Source: an uncultured Eubacteriales bacterium (GTDB taxonomy: Bacteria; Bacillota; Clostridia; Oscillospirales; Oscillospiraceae). Taken from it: a DNA stretch of 10,416 bases. Each line of letters opens with the position of its first letter. Position 1 is the stretch's first letter. The notes under the pieces are model-generated. The model searched no databases. It was not told where the DNA came from and worked only from the letters and a program-made list of their open reading frames with translations. A program made the position numbers and the translations under genes. The stretch is from positions 1-10,416 of the forward strand of contig USIZ01000028.1 of assembly GCA_900554855.1 (NCBI GenBank), given 5' to 3'. Of this stretch, positions 1 to 5,770 are shown piece after piece.

Positions 1-460
1 GGTGGGGCTTGGCGCCCACGCCGATCTTGAGCCGGGGGAACTGGTCGGAGTGGAGCTGGCCGATGATGCTGCGCAGACCGTTGTGGCCTCCGGCGGTGCC
101 GTTTCGGCGCAGGCGGATCTTGCCCACGGGCAGGGACACGTCGTCGCTGACCACCAGCACACGCTCCGGGGGCAGCTTGTAGAACATACAGGCCTCCCGC
201 ACCGCCTCGCCGGACAGGTTCATATAGGTGGTGGGCTTCATGAGCAGCACCCGGCAGCCGCCGTATTCCACCACGTTGGTCAGCGCCTTGAACTTCAGCC
301 GCTGGATGGGCTTGTTCAGCTTCTCGCCCAGTGCGTCAGCCGTCATAAAGCCCACGTTGTGGCGGGTGTTCTCGTACTTGTCCCCCGGGTTGCCCAGAAA
401 GACCACGATCCAGTCCAGAGAGGAGCTTTTTTTGTTGGTTCCAAAGAGTGATATGACCAT
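1..460 (-). CDS. pth: Peptidyl-tRNA hydrolase, C-terminus outside window
   Basis: Pth cleaves the ester bond of peptidyl-tRNAs that drop off ribosomes, recycling tRNA in the cytoplasm. The visible 153 residues carry the family landmarks: LGNPG (N24), TRHNVGF with the catalytic His at H34, KPTTYMNLSG (N81), SDD (D106) and GTAGGHNGLRS (N127). These match E. coli N10, H20, N68, D93 and N114 with a steady offset of 13-14. The offset means an N-terminal extension of about 14 residues (MVISLFGTNKKSSS) before the usual start. The ATG at 460 is preferred because GAGG at 467-470 lies 6 nt upstream. The gene lies downstream of prs on the same strand, a common Firmicute arrangement; the 184-bp gap holds hairpins that could attenuate read-through. 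The 3' end, roughly 35-50 codons in a normal family member, is beyond position 1. Confidence 0.95.
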   Translation of the reverse strand, partial: MVISLFGTNKKSSSLDWIVVFLGNPGDKYENTRHNVGFMTADALGEKLNKPIQRLKFKALTNVVEYGGCRVLLMKPTTYMNLSGEAVREACMFYKLPPERVLVVSDDVSLPVGKIRLRRNGTAGGHNGLRSIIGQLHSDQFPRLKIGVGAKPH

Positions 461-493
461 AGGATACCTCAAATCAGAAAAATCGGGGAACGC

Positions 494-530
494 CCAAAAG
501 GGGGTACTGCATCGCAGTACCCCTCTTTGG
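494..530. repeat. Near-perfect inverted repeat between prs and pth
   Basis: Arms at 494-510 and 514-530 flank a 3-nt loop. The inner 10 bp (GGGGTACTGC with GCAGTACCCC) pair perfectly and the outer 7 bp almost so. Read on the minus strand it lies about 115 nt after the prs stop and 34 nt before the pth start, followed by a short CTTTT. It could act as a weak terminator, an attenuator or an mRNA-stabilising hairpin. It could equally be part of a dispersed palindromic repeat. Confidence 0.6.
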
Positions 531-544
531 TTGGTATTGGTTGG

Positions 545-640
545 AATTTCTGCGCCGCTCCACAGGCTTCCCCTCGGGGGGAGAAAACTGTCTGCGAAGC
601 AGACAAAAGGGCCGGAAGGCTTTGGGCGCGGCAGAAAATT
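545..640. repeat. Palindromic repeat-like element downstream of prs
   Basis: Imperfect inverted arms at 545-559 and 626-640 (AATTTCTGCGCCGC against GCGCGGCAGAAAATT) enclose two small hairpins. One is TCCCC/GGGGA around 569-582. The other is a perfect TGTCTGC-GAA-GCAGACA at 589-605. It begins 4 nt after the prs stop on the minus strand, so it may serve as the prs 3' hairpin region. The phrase AGGCTTCCCCT recurs at 1695-1705 in the glmU-prs gap, next to another GC-rich stem. That recurrence, and the resemblance to short intergenic repeats common in gut Clostridia (from memory), suggest a dispersed element. Family assignment is not possible here. Confidence 0.5.
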
Positions 641-644
641 GCTT

Positions 645-1607
645 TTACTGGAACAGCGGGGAGACGGAGGTCTCGTTGAAGATGCGGCTGATGGCCTCGG
701 CGAACACGTCGGCCACATTGACATACTTGATCTTGCTGCACTTCAGGGCATCCTCGCTGGCGGGGATGGTGTTCAGGAAGAACAGCTCCTTGATGCAGCT
801 GTCCTCAATGCGCTGGATGGCGGGGCCAGACAGCACGCCGTGGGAGGCGGCAGCGACCACGTCGCGGGCGCCGCCGATGGTCACCAGAGCCTCAGCGGCA
901 TGGCACAGGGATCCGCCGGTGTCCACCATATCGTCCAGAAGGATGACGTGCTTGTCGCGCACGTCGCCGATGATGTTCATGACCTCGGAGGAGTTGGCCT
1001 TCTGACGGCGCTTGTCCACGATGGCCATGGGCATGTCCATCTTCTGCGCGAAGGCGCGGACGCGGGCCACGCTGCCCACATCGGGGGAGACGATGATGGT
1101 CTCGTCATGCACATCGGCAAACTTCTCATGGAAGTAATCCACAAACAGCGGGGCGCCCAGCAGATTGTCCACGGGAATGTCGAAGAAGCCCTGGATCTGG
1201 TTGGCGTGCAGGTCCATGGTCAGCACGCGATCGGCGCCGGCGCGGGTGATCAGGTTGGCCACCAGCTTGGCGGAGATGGGATCGCGGGGCTTGGTCTTGC
1301 GGTCCTGACGGGCATAGCCAAAGTAGGGGATCACGGCGGTGATGCGGCCGGCGGAGGCGCGCTTCAGGGCGTCGATCATGATGAGCAGATCCATCAGATT
1401 GTCATTGACGGGCATGCAGGTGGACTGGATCACGAACACATCGCTGCCGCGGACGGTCTCGTAGATGGAGACGGAGCTCTCACCGTCAGAGAAGGTCTTG
1501 GTCTCGCTGCTGCCCAGAGGCAGACCCAGCTTGGCGCAGATGGCCTTGGCCAGTTCGGGATTGGAGTTGCCGCTGAAGATCTTGATGTCCTTACCATGAG
1601 CGATCAT
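645..1607 (-). CDS. prs: Ribose-phosphate pyrophosphokinase (PRPP synthetase)
   Basis: Prs makes 5-phosphoribosyl-1-pyrophosphate from ribose-5-phosphate and ATP, feeding purine, pyrimidine, NAD, histidine and tryptophan synthesis in the cytosol. The 320-residue product has the normal class I length (about 310-320). It shows the early FSDGE loop (39-43), the ATP-loop region PYFGYARQDRK (94-104), the metal/ATP signature starting DLHANQIQGFFD (132-143), the KRR segment (198-200) and the PRPP/ribose-phosphate loop DDMVDTGGS (224-232). It ends with the typical SVSPLF. The start at 1607 follows an AAGGA motif about 10 nt upstream. A TATATA-like stretch at about 1639-1645 could be a -10 box, but no good -35 was found. 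A duplicated CTAAAAA lies at about 1656-1675. It sits between glmU and pth on the same strand with a 257-bp upstream gap, so it may have its own promoter. Confidence 0.97.
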   Translation of the reverse strand: MIAHGKDIKIFSGNSNPELAKAICAKLGLPLGSSETKTFSDGESSVSIYETVRGSDVFVIQSTCMPVNDNLMDLLIMIDALKRASAGRITAVIPYFGYARQDRKTKPRDPISAKLVANLITRAGADRVLTMDLHANQIQGFFDIPVDNLLGAPLFVDYFHEKFADVHDETIIVSPDVGSVARVRAFAQKMDMPMAIVDKRRQKANSSEVMNIIGDVRDKHVILLDDMVDTGGSLCHAAEALVTIGGARDVVAAASHGVLSGPAIQRIEDSCIKELFFLNTIPASEDALKCSKIKYVNVADVFAEAISRIFNETSVSPLFQ

Positions 1608-1729
1608 AAGATATTCATCCTTCTTTCTCTAAGTTGGTTATATAAAAAGGGGTACTTTTTAGCGTCGGGTTTTTAGCGCGGTGCAGAGGATCGAAGGCTT
1701 CCCCTGGGGGCAAGTACGGATCCGCCCTG

Positions 1730-1845
1730 TGTCCTTCTGAAGGAGCGACAGCAACCGAAGAATCTTACAGCACCGACTTCTACAAAGGGAATGTTTCCTG
1801 TCGGAGACGGGTGTTTTCAGATCCTTCGCTTCGCTCAGGATGACA
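1730..1845. repeat. Dispersed inverted-repeat element, copy 1
   Basis: This 116-bp unit in the glmU-prs gap closely matches 5616-5725. Its ends are inverted relatives: TGTC...GAAGAATCTT on the left and AGATCCTTCGCTTCGC...GACA on the right. The interior also pairs imperfectly (CAGCACC region with GGGTGTTTT), so the whole unit can fold into one long hairpin. It carries no coding capacity. One translated frame gives the CHPERSEGS peptide often seen as a spurious protein tail in gut bacterial genomes (recalled, not searched). It starts 19 nt after the glmU stop when read on the minus strand, so in glmU mRNA it would form a 3' hairpin. A non-autonomous MITE-like or REP-like element is the likely class. 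Confidence 0.8.
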
Positions 1846-1864
1846 GACAGGAAGCCTCAGAGCT

Positions 1865-3046
1865 TCACTTCTGCTCTCTGTGCTTCTTTGCCCAGCCCTC
1901 CTTGTGTACCTGACGGGCGCGGGCGACGGCCAGCGCGTCGGCGGGGACGGTGGAGGTGATGGTGCTGCCGGCGGCGGTAAATGCGCCGGATTCCACGGTG
2001 ACGGGAGCGACCAGATTGGTGTTGCAGCCGATAAAGACGTTGTCGCCCACGGTGGTGCGGTACTTGTGGTTGCCGTCGTAGTTGCAGGTGATGGAGCCGC
2101 AGCCGAAGTTGCAGTGACTGCCCACGTCGCTGTCGCCCACATAGATGAGGTGGGGCAGCTTGGTGCCCTCGCCGATGACGGCGTTCTTGACCTCGACGAA
2201 GTCGCCCACCTTGGCGTTGTCCGCCACCCGGGTGCCGGGCCGGACATAGGCAAAGGGGCCGATGTTGACGTTGGCGCCGAACACCGCCTCGTTGAGCTGA
2301 CTGGAGTTGGCCACGCAGCCGTCGCCCAGCGTGCAGTCGCGGATCATGGTGTTGGGGCCGATCTCGCAGTTTGCGCCGATATGGGTGTCGCCCCGCAGGA
2401 TGACGTTGGGCAGGAGCACCGTGCCCGCGCCCACGGTGACGGTGGGATCAATATAGGTGGTGCCGGGATCCAGCAGACGGACGCCGTCCTCCACCAGCCG
2501 GGCATTCAGATCGGTGCGGGCCAGCTCCTGGGCCTGCATCAGGTCGAAGGCGTCCCGGAGCGGCAGAGCCATCGGCAGACCGTCTTCGTCCTCGGCGGCA
2601 AGGGGCTTGATCTGACCGAGCATCTTCACACCGCCGTTTTTGGCCAGCTTCGCCGCGTGCAGGCGGCCGATGCCGGTGTCGGCAGAGGGGTCGGTGGGGA
2701 TGGGATCGTCGTTGCACAGCATCTCCGCAGCCTCGGAGCAGATCCAGACCGGAGCGTTGACGGCGATGACCTCGCCCTCCTCCTTGGCGGCGAAGGCGCG
2801 GACCGCTTCGTCCGCGTCGGCCGCATCCAGCAGGCAGAGCTGGCTCCCCTCGGGGAAGCACGCGGCGGCCTGCTCGGCCAGATCGGAACGGGTGAGAATC
2901 AAAAACCGCTCGACACCGGCGTTCTGAAGTGCACGCACCAACCAGACGGCGGCGGGGGCGAACAGCAGAGGCTGCAGCATGAGCGGAGCAGAATCGTGGC
3001 TTTGGGGACAGCGGTCAATGGTAATAACAGCACTGGATGAAACCAT
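1865..3046 (-). CDS. glmU: GlmU-like protein: intact acetyltransferase, degenerate uridyltransferase domain
   Basis: Canonical GlmU acetylates glucosamine-1-phosphate with acetyl-CoA and then adds UMP, giving UDP-GlcNAc for peptidoglycan. From the 3046 ATG the protein has 393 residues, against about 455 for the family. Residues ~187-393 form the left-handed beta-helix. All E. coli acetyltransferase residues are present at a constant offset of 64: R269, K287, H299 (catalytic), Y302, N313, N322 and K328. The first ~160 residues still look like a remnant of the uridyltransferase fold (WLVRALQNAGVERFLIL, EVIAVNAPVW), but LAAGxGTRM is absent and the GDVP metal Asp is replaced by NAPV. Uridyltransferase activity is therefore doubtful. 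An ATG also exists at 3076. I prefer 3046 because GGAAAGG lies 10 nt upstream and the promoter would start transcription only about 3 nt before 3076. It heads the glmU-prs-pth group. Confidence 0.9.
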   Translation of the reverse strand: MVSSSAVITIDRCPQSHDSAPLMLQPLLFAPAAVWLVRALQNAGVERFLILTRSDLAEQAAACFPEGSQLCLLDAADADEAVRAFAAKEEGEVIAVNAPVWICSEAAEMLCNDDPIPTDPSADTGIGRLHAAKLAKNGGVKMLGQIKPLAAEDEDGLPMALPLRDAFDLMQAQELARTDLNARLVEDGVRLLDPGTTYIDPTVTVGAGTVLLPNVILRGDTHIGANCEIGPNTMIRDCTLGDGCVANSSQLNEAVFGANVNIGPFAYVRPGTRVADNAKVGDFVEVKNAVIGEGTKLPHLIYVGDSDVGSHCNFGCGSITCNYDGNHKYRTTVGDNVFIGCNTNLVAPVTVESGAFTAAGSTITSTVPADALAVARARQVHKEGWAKKHREQK

Positions 3047-3056
3047 AGGGATCACG

Positions 3057-3063
3057 CCTTTCC
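3057..3063 (-). promoter_or_regulatory. Ribosome binding site deciding the glmU start
   Basis: On the minus strand GGAAAGG lies 10 nt before the ATG at 3046. The alternative in-frame ATG at 3076 is preceded only by CACAGA, which is no Shine-Dalgarno match. This favours the shorter protein. Confidence 0.55.
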
Positions 3064-3085
3064 AAGAAATAACCATTCTGTGATT

Positions 3086-3094
3086 ATTATATCA
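3086..3094 (-). promoter_or_regulatory. Extended -10 promoter of glmU
   Basis: The minus strand reads TGATATAAT, a perfect TATAAT box with the TGn extension that can replace a -35 element. A TTGACA lies upstream (3102-3107) but only 10 nt away, too close to be its -35 box. Transcription would begin near 3079, giving a leader of about 33 nt to the ATG at 3046. Confidence 0.6.
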
Positions 3095-3192
3095 AATTGA
3101 TTGTCAAATTGCATTAAATCTGGGCAAAAATTTTTTCTTTGGAGGACTTGACGAACCGGGCGGGACTTTTGGAAAGGTTTTTCACCAAATAG

Positions 3193-3218
3193 CCCAGCTT
3201 TTCCCCGGAAAAAATGGG
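3193..3218. repeat. Imperfect palindrome upstream of the DUF1538 promoter
   Basis: CCCA-GC-TTTTCC-CC-GGAAAA-AA-TGGG is symmetrical except for one GC/AA internal mismatch. It ends 2 nt before the -35 box of the plus-strand promoter and lies about 100 bp upstream of the divergent glmU promoter. A regulator site or a structural palindrome are both possible. Confidence 0.4.
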
Positions 3219-3220
3219 GG

Positions 3221-3249
3221 ATGACAGAGTTTCGGTCATCCTGTATAAT
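3221..3249 (+). promoter_or_regulatory. Sigma-A-type promoter of the DUF1538/P-II operon with embedded dyad
   Basis: ATGACA (3221-3226, 5 of 6 to consensus) and a perfect TATAAT (3244-3249) are separated by the ideal 17 bp. A perfect 7-bp dyad, GGATGAC at 3219-3225 and GTCATCC at 3235-3241 with a 9-nt spacer, covers the -35 box and most of the spacer. That is where a repressor would bind. The start of transcription is expected near 3256. Confidence 0.7.
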
Positions 3250-3264
3250 ATAAATAAGTATTGA

Positions 3265-3283
3265 GGCGGGCGGCAAGCCCGCC
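3265..3283 (+). promoter_or_regulatory. Leader hairpin before the DUF1538 gene
   Basis: GGCGGGC (3265-3271) pairs perfectly with GCCCGCC (3277-3283) around a 5-nt loop. It lies in the predicted 5' leader, ending 26 nt before the start codon. There is no U tract, so it is not a simple terminator. It may stabilise the mRNA or influence translation. Confidence 0.45.
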
Positions 3284-3309
3284 GGTCTCAGCAGAAAGGC
3301 AGGTAAGGC

Positions 3310-4851
3310 TTGAATCCGAAGCTGATCGAAAAACTGAAGGAATCACTGGCCGCAGTGGTGCCGATCACGCTGATCGTCATGGGGATCAGCGTACTGCTGG
3401 TGCCGCTGGAATTGGGTACGGTGGTCATGTTCTTTGTAGGGGCGCTGATGCTCATCGTGGGGATGGGGTTCTTCCAGCTGGGCGCGGAGATCTCCATGAC
3501 CCCCATGGGAAAAGGCATCGGCAGTGAAATGGCGGGAAGCCGCCGCCTGCCGGTCATTCTGGGCGTCGGCTTCCTGATGGGCGCGATCATCACGATGGCG
3601 GAGCCCGATTTGCAGGTGCTGGCCAATCAGGTGCCCGCCATTCCGAACCGGGTGCTTGTGCTCACCGTGGCGGTGGGCGTGGGTATCTTTCTGGCGCTGG
3701 CGATCCTGCGCATTCTGCTGAAGATCCGCCTGTCCGTGCTGCTGATGTGCCTCTATCTGGGGCTGATCGTGCTCTCGTTTTTTGTTCCGGCGGATTTTCT
3801 GGCGGTGGCCTTCGACTCCGGCGGCGTGACCACCGGCCCGATCACCGTTCCGTTCATCATGGCCATGGGCGTCGGTCTGGCCAGCGTCCGCGGCGACAAG
3901 AGCGCCGGGGACGACAGCTTCGGCCTCGTGGCGTTGAGCAGCGTGGGGCCGGTGCTGGCGGTGCTGGTGCTGGGCTGCTTCTATGATCCGGGTCAGGCCA
4001 GCTATTCCCTCTCCGATGTGGCCGAGGTGGCCACGACCCGGGATGTGGCCCGGGTGTTTGCGCTGGAGGTGCCCGGCTACGCGGCGGAGGTGCTCACCTC
4101 CTTTCTGCCCATCGCCGGGGTATTCGTCGTGTTCCAGCTCATCAGCCGCCGCTACCGTGCGCGGCAGATCCGCCAGATCCTGGTGGGCTTCCTCTATACC
4201 TATGTGGGGCTGGTGCTCTTCCTGTGCGGCGTCAACGTGGGCTTTTCCCCGGTGGGCGCAGCGCTGGGGCAGGCGCTGGCGGCGTCGGCGTGGCGCTGGC
4301 TGCTTGTTCCGCTGGGCATGCTGATCGGCTACTTTATCGTCAAGGCGGAGCCCGCCATTCAGGTGCTGAACCATCAGGTGCAGGATGTGACCAACGGCTC
4401 CATTTCCGCCGGGGCGATGAATCTGTGTCTGTCCGTCGGCGTAGCGGTCAGCGTGGGGCTGGCCATGCTGCGGGTGCTCACCGGAGTGCCCGTCCAGTGG
4501 ATTCTGATCCCGGGCTACCTCATTGCGCTGGTGCTCTCGCGGCTGGTGCCGCCGCTGTTCGTGGGCATTGCCTTTGACTCCGGCGGCGTGGCCAGCGGCC
4601 CGATGACCACCACCTTCCTGCTGCCGCTGAGTCTGGGCGCCTGCGAGGCGCTGGGCGGAAACGCCATGACGGACGCCTTCGGCGTGGTGGCGCTGGTGGC
4701 GCTGACGCCGCTGATCGCGATCCAGATCATGGGTCTGGTCTATCAGTACAAGCAGAACCGGCTGCTGGCCGGTCTTGCCGGGGAGGAGATCCTCGTTCTG
4801 GAGGAGGATCTGGATGCGGATGAGATCATTGAACTGGAGGATGAGCTATGA
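3310..4851 (+). CDS. DUF1538 membrane protein with two tandem repeats, putative transporter
   Basis: This 513-residue polytopic protein (about 12 hydrophobic segments) belongs, by its motifs, to the uncharacterised DUF1538 family. It is built from two parallel repeats about 250 residues apart. AEPDLQVLANQV (97-108) matches AEPAIQVLNHQV (346-357), and AFDSGGVTTGP (167-177) matches AFDSGGVASGP (421-431). The conserved D-S-G-G motifs inside membrane regions suggest a substrate or ion path, as in duplicated secondary transporters; this is inference. The last 23 residues are extremely acidic (12 Asp/Glu), a possible cytoplasmic docking tail. The start is a TTG with AGG 6 nt upstream, in line with the promoter and leader. 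The stop overlaps the next gene by ATGA, so the two are translationally coupled. The adjacent P-II-like gene suggests regulation similar in logic to AmtB-GlnK. The substrate is unknown. Confidence 0.85.
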   Translation: MNPKLIEKLKESLAAVVPITLIVMGISVLLVPLELGTVVMFFVGALMLIVGMGFFQLGAEISMTPMGKGIGSEMAGSRRLPVILGVGFLMGAIITMAEPDLQVLANQVPAIPNRVLVLTVAVGVGIFLALAILRILLKIRLSVLLMCLYLGLIVLSFFVPADFLAVAFDSGGVTTGPITVPFIMAMGVGLASVRGDKSAGDDSFGLVALSSVGPVLAVLVLGCFYDPGQASYSLSDVAEVATTRDVARVFALEVPGYAAEVLTSFLPIAGVFVVFQLISRRYRARQIRQILVGFLYTYVGLVLFLCGVNVGFSPVGAALGQALAASAWRWLLVPLGMLIGYFIVKAEPAIQVLNHQVQDVTNGSISAGAMNLCLSVGVAVSVGLAMLRVLTGVPVQWILIPGYLIALVLSRLVPPLFVGIAFDSGGVASGPMTTTFLLPLSLGACEALGGNAMTDAFGVVALVALTPLIAIQIMGLVYQYKQNRLLAGLAGEEILVLEEDLDADEIIELEDEL

Positions 4852-5543
4852 TCAATGAAAAAAAGCACGCGGAACTGCGTATGCTGATCCTCATTGCGCC
4901 GCCAAAGCTGGCCCGGCGGGCGGCGGAGCTGTTTGACCGGGGGCAGGTGCCCTTTCAGTACCAGTTCCACGGTCAGGGCACCGTGTCCGGCGAACTGCTG
5001 GAGACCCTGGGACTGGGCAGCATCGAGAAGAGCATTCTGATGGTGTGTCTGCCCCGGTGCATGGCGGCGCAGCTGCTGAAAAAGCTGCGCCGGGAGCTGC
5101 GGCTGGGGGACGCCAATACCGGCGTGGCCTTCACCGTCCCGATGACCGGCGGCAGCGGACGGTTCATCCGCCTGCTGGAGGCGCTGGAGCCGGAACACAG
5201 AGCGCAGGATAGAGAGAGGAGCGAAGCGGCCATGACAGAGAGCGGCTATACAACGGTTCTGACCATTGTGGATCGGGGGTTCAGCGAGGACGTGATGCAC
5301 GCGGCCCGGAGCGCCGGAGCCACCGGCGGCACGGTGTTCAACACCCGGCGGCTGGTCAATGAGGAGACAATGAAGTTCTGGGGCATGGCCGTCCAGCAGG
5401 AGCGGGAGATCGTGGCCATTCTGACGGACGCAGAGCACAAAATGGCCATTATGAAGGCCATCTCCGATCACTGCGGCATCCGCACCGAGGCCCGGGGCGT
5501 GGTGCTCTCCCTGCCCGTGGATCAGGTTATCGGGCTGGAATGA
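4848..5543 (+). CDS. Tandem P-II-like signalling protein
   Basis: P-II proteins are small trimeric sensors of nucleotides and metabolites that often bind membrane transporters. This 231-residue product looks like two P-II-like units in one chain, against about 112 residues for a single unit. Residues ~10-115 form the first (LRMLILIAPPKL...GVAFTVPMTGG). Residues ~134-231 form the second, with GATGGT at 157-162 in the usual ligand-loop position and an ending (GVVLSLPVDQVIGL) like the P-II C-terminal strand. The charged linker (EPEHRAQDRERSEAA) separates them. The classical T-loop uridylylation Tyr region is not recognisable. Homology of the first half is weaker and rests on pattern. The ATG overlaps the upstream stop (ATGA), so it is co-translated with the DUF1538 gene and probably acts on it. 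An internal ATG at 5232 might allow separate synthesis of the second unit. Confidence 0.75.
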   Translation: MINEKKHAELRMLILIAPPKLARRAAELFDRGQVPFQYQFHGQGTVSGELLETLGLGSIEKSILMVCLPRCMAAQLLKKLRRELRLGDANTGVAFTVPMTGGSGRFIRLLEALEPEHRAQDRERSEAAMTESGYTTVLTIVDRGFSEDVMHAARSAGATGGTVFNTRRLVNEETMKFWGMAVQQEREIVAILTDAEHKMAIMKAISDHCGIRTEARGVVLSLPVDQVIGLE

Positions 5544-5597
5544 CAGCGTAAACCGCGGATGAGGAGCAGGACGGGTCTAGGACGGCGTTTCCTGCGG

Positions 5598-5615
5598 CAG
5601 GCCGCATCCGGCCTG
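5598..5615 (+). repeat. Stem-loop after the P-II gene
   Basis: CAGGCCG (5598-5604) pairs perfectly with CGGCCTG (5609-5615) around CATC. It abuts the left end of repeat copy 2 and lies 55 nt after the P-II stop. With no U tract it is a poor intrinsic terminator, but with the adjoining hairpin repeat it could protect or end the operon transcript. Confidence 0.4.
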
Positions 5616-5725
5616 TGTCATTCCGAGGCAGCGACCGAAGAATCTTACAGCACCAACTTCTGCAAAGAAACTGCCTCTTGTCGGAGGCGGGTGTTTTAAG
5701 ATCCTTCGCTTCGCTCAGGATGACA
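5616..5725. repeat. Dispersed inverted-repeat element, copy 2
   Basis: This 110-bp unit closely matches copy 1 at 1730-1845 in the same orientation. A 34-nt block starting ACCGAAGAATC differs at 2 positions, and a 50-nt block starting TGTCGGAG differs at 2. Its terminal arms TGTCATTCCGAG...GAAGAATCTT and AAGATCCTTCGC...GGATGACA are imperfect inverted copies of each other, and the interior also pairs, giving one long hairpin. The two copies differ mainly in the loop (around 5668-5678) and by small indels in the left arm. The few bases just outside (CCTG before, GAC after) are also shared, so exact ends and target duplications cannot be set. Confidence 0.82.
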
Positions 5726-5770
5726 GACTGAACGGGTGCGGAGACTGAGTAACGAAAGGAACAGACAGTG

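Noticed and set aside
228..1676. A 482-codon plus-strand frame across pth and prs.
   Set aside because: It is antisense to two conserved genes with complete motifs, and its composition (Gly, His, Asp, Val) is typical of a shadow.
1780..2253. A minus-strand frame ending in the CHPERSEGS peptide.
   Set aside because: It is an out-of-frame reading of glmU that runs into the repeat element. The peptide is just the translated repeat arm.
1880..3040. A 386-codon plus-strand frame opposite glmU.
   Set aside because: Antisense shadow of the beta-helix coding sequence with no recognisable domain.
1865..3076. The longer glmU start at 3076.
   Set aside because: There is no ribosome site and the predicted transcription start is about 3 nt before it; the ATG at 3046 has GGAAAGG. 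A longer transcript from further upstream could revive it.
3102..3107. TTGACA on the minus strand as the -35 box of glmU.
   Set aside because: Only 10 bp separate it from TATAAT, far from 16-18 bp. The TGn extension explains the promoter without it.
3343..4374. A 343-codon minus-strand frame opposite the DUF1538 gene.
   Set aside because: His/Gln-rich composition with no membrane segments or motifs, opposite a gene with duplicated conserved motifs.
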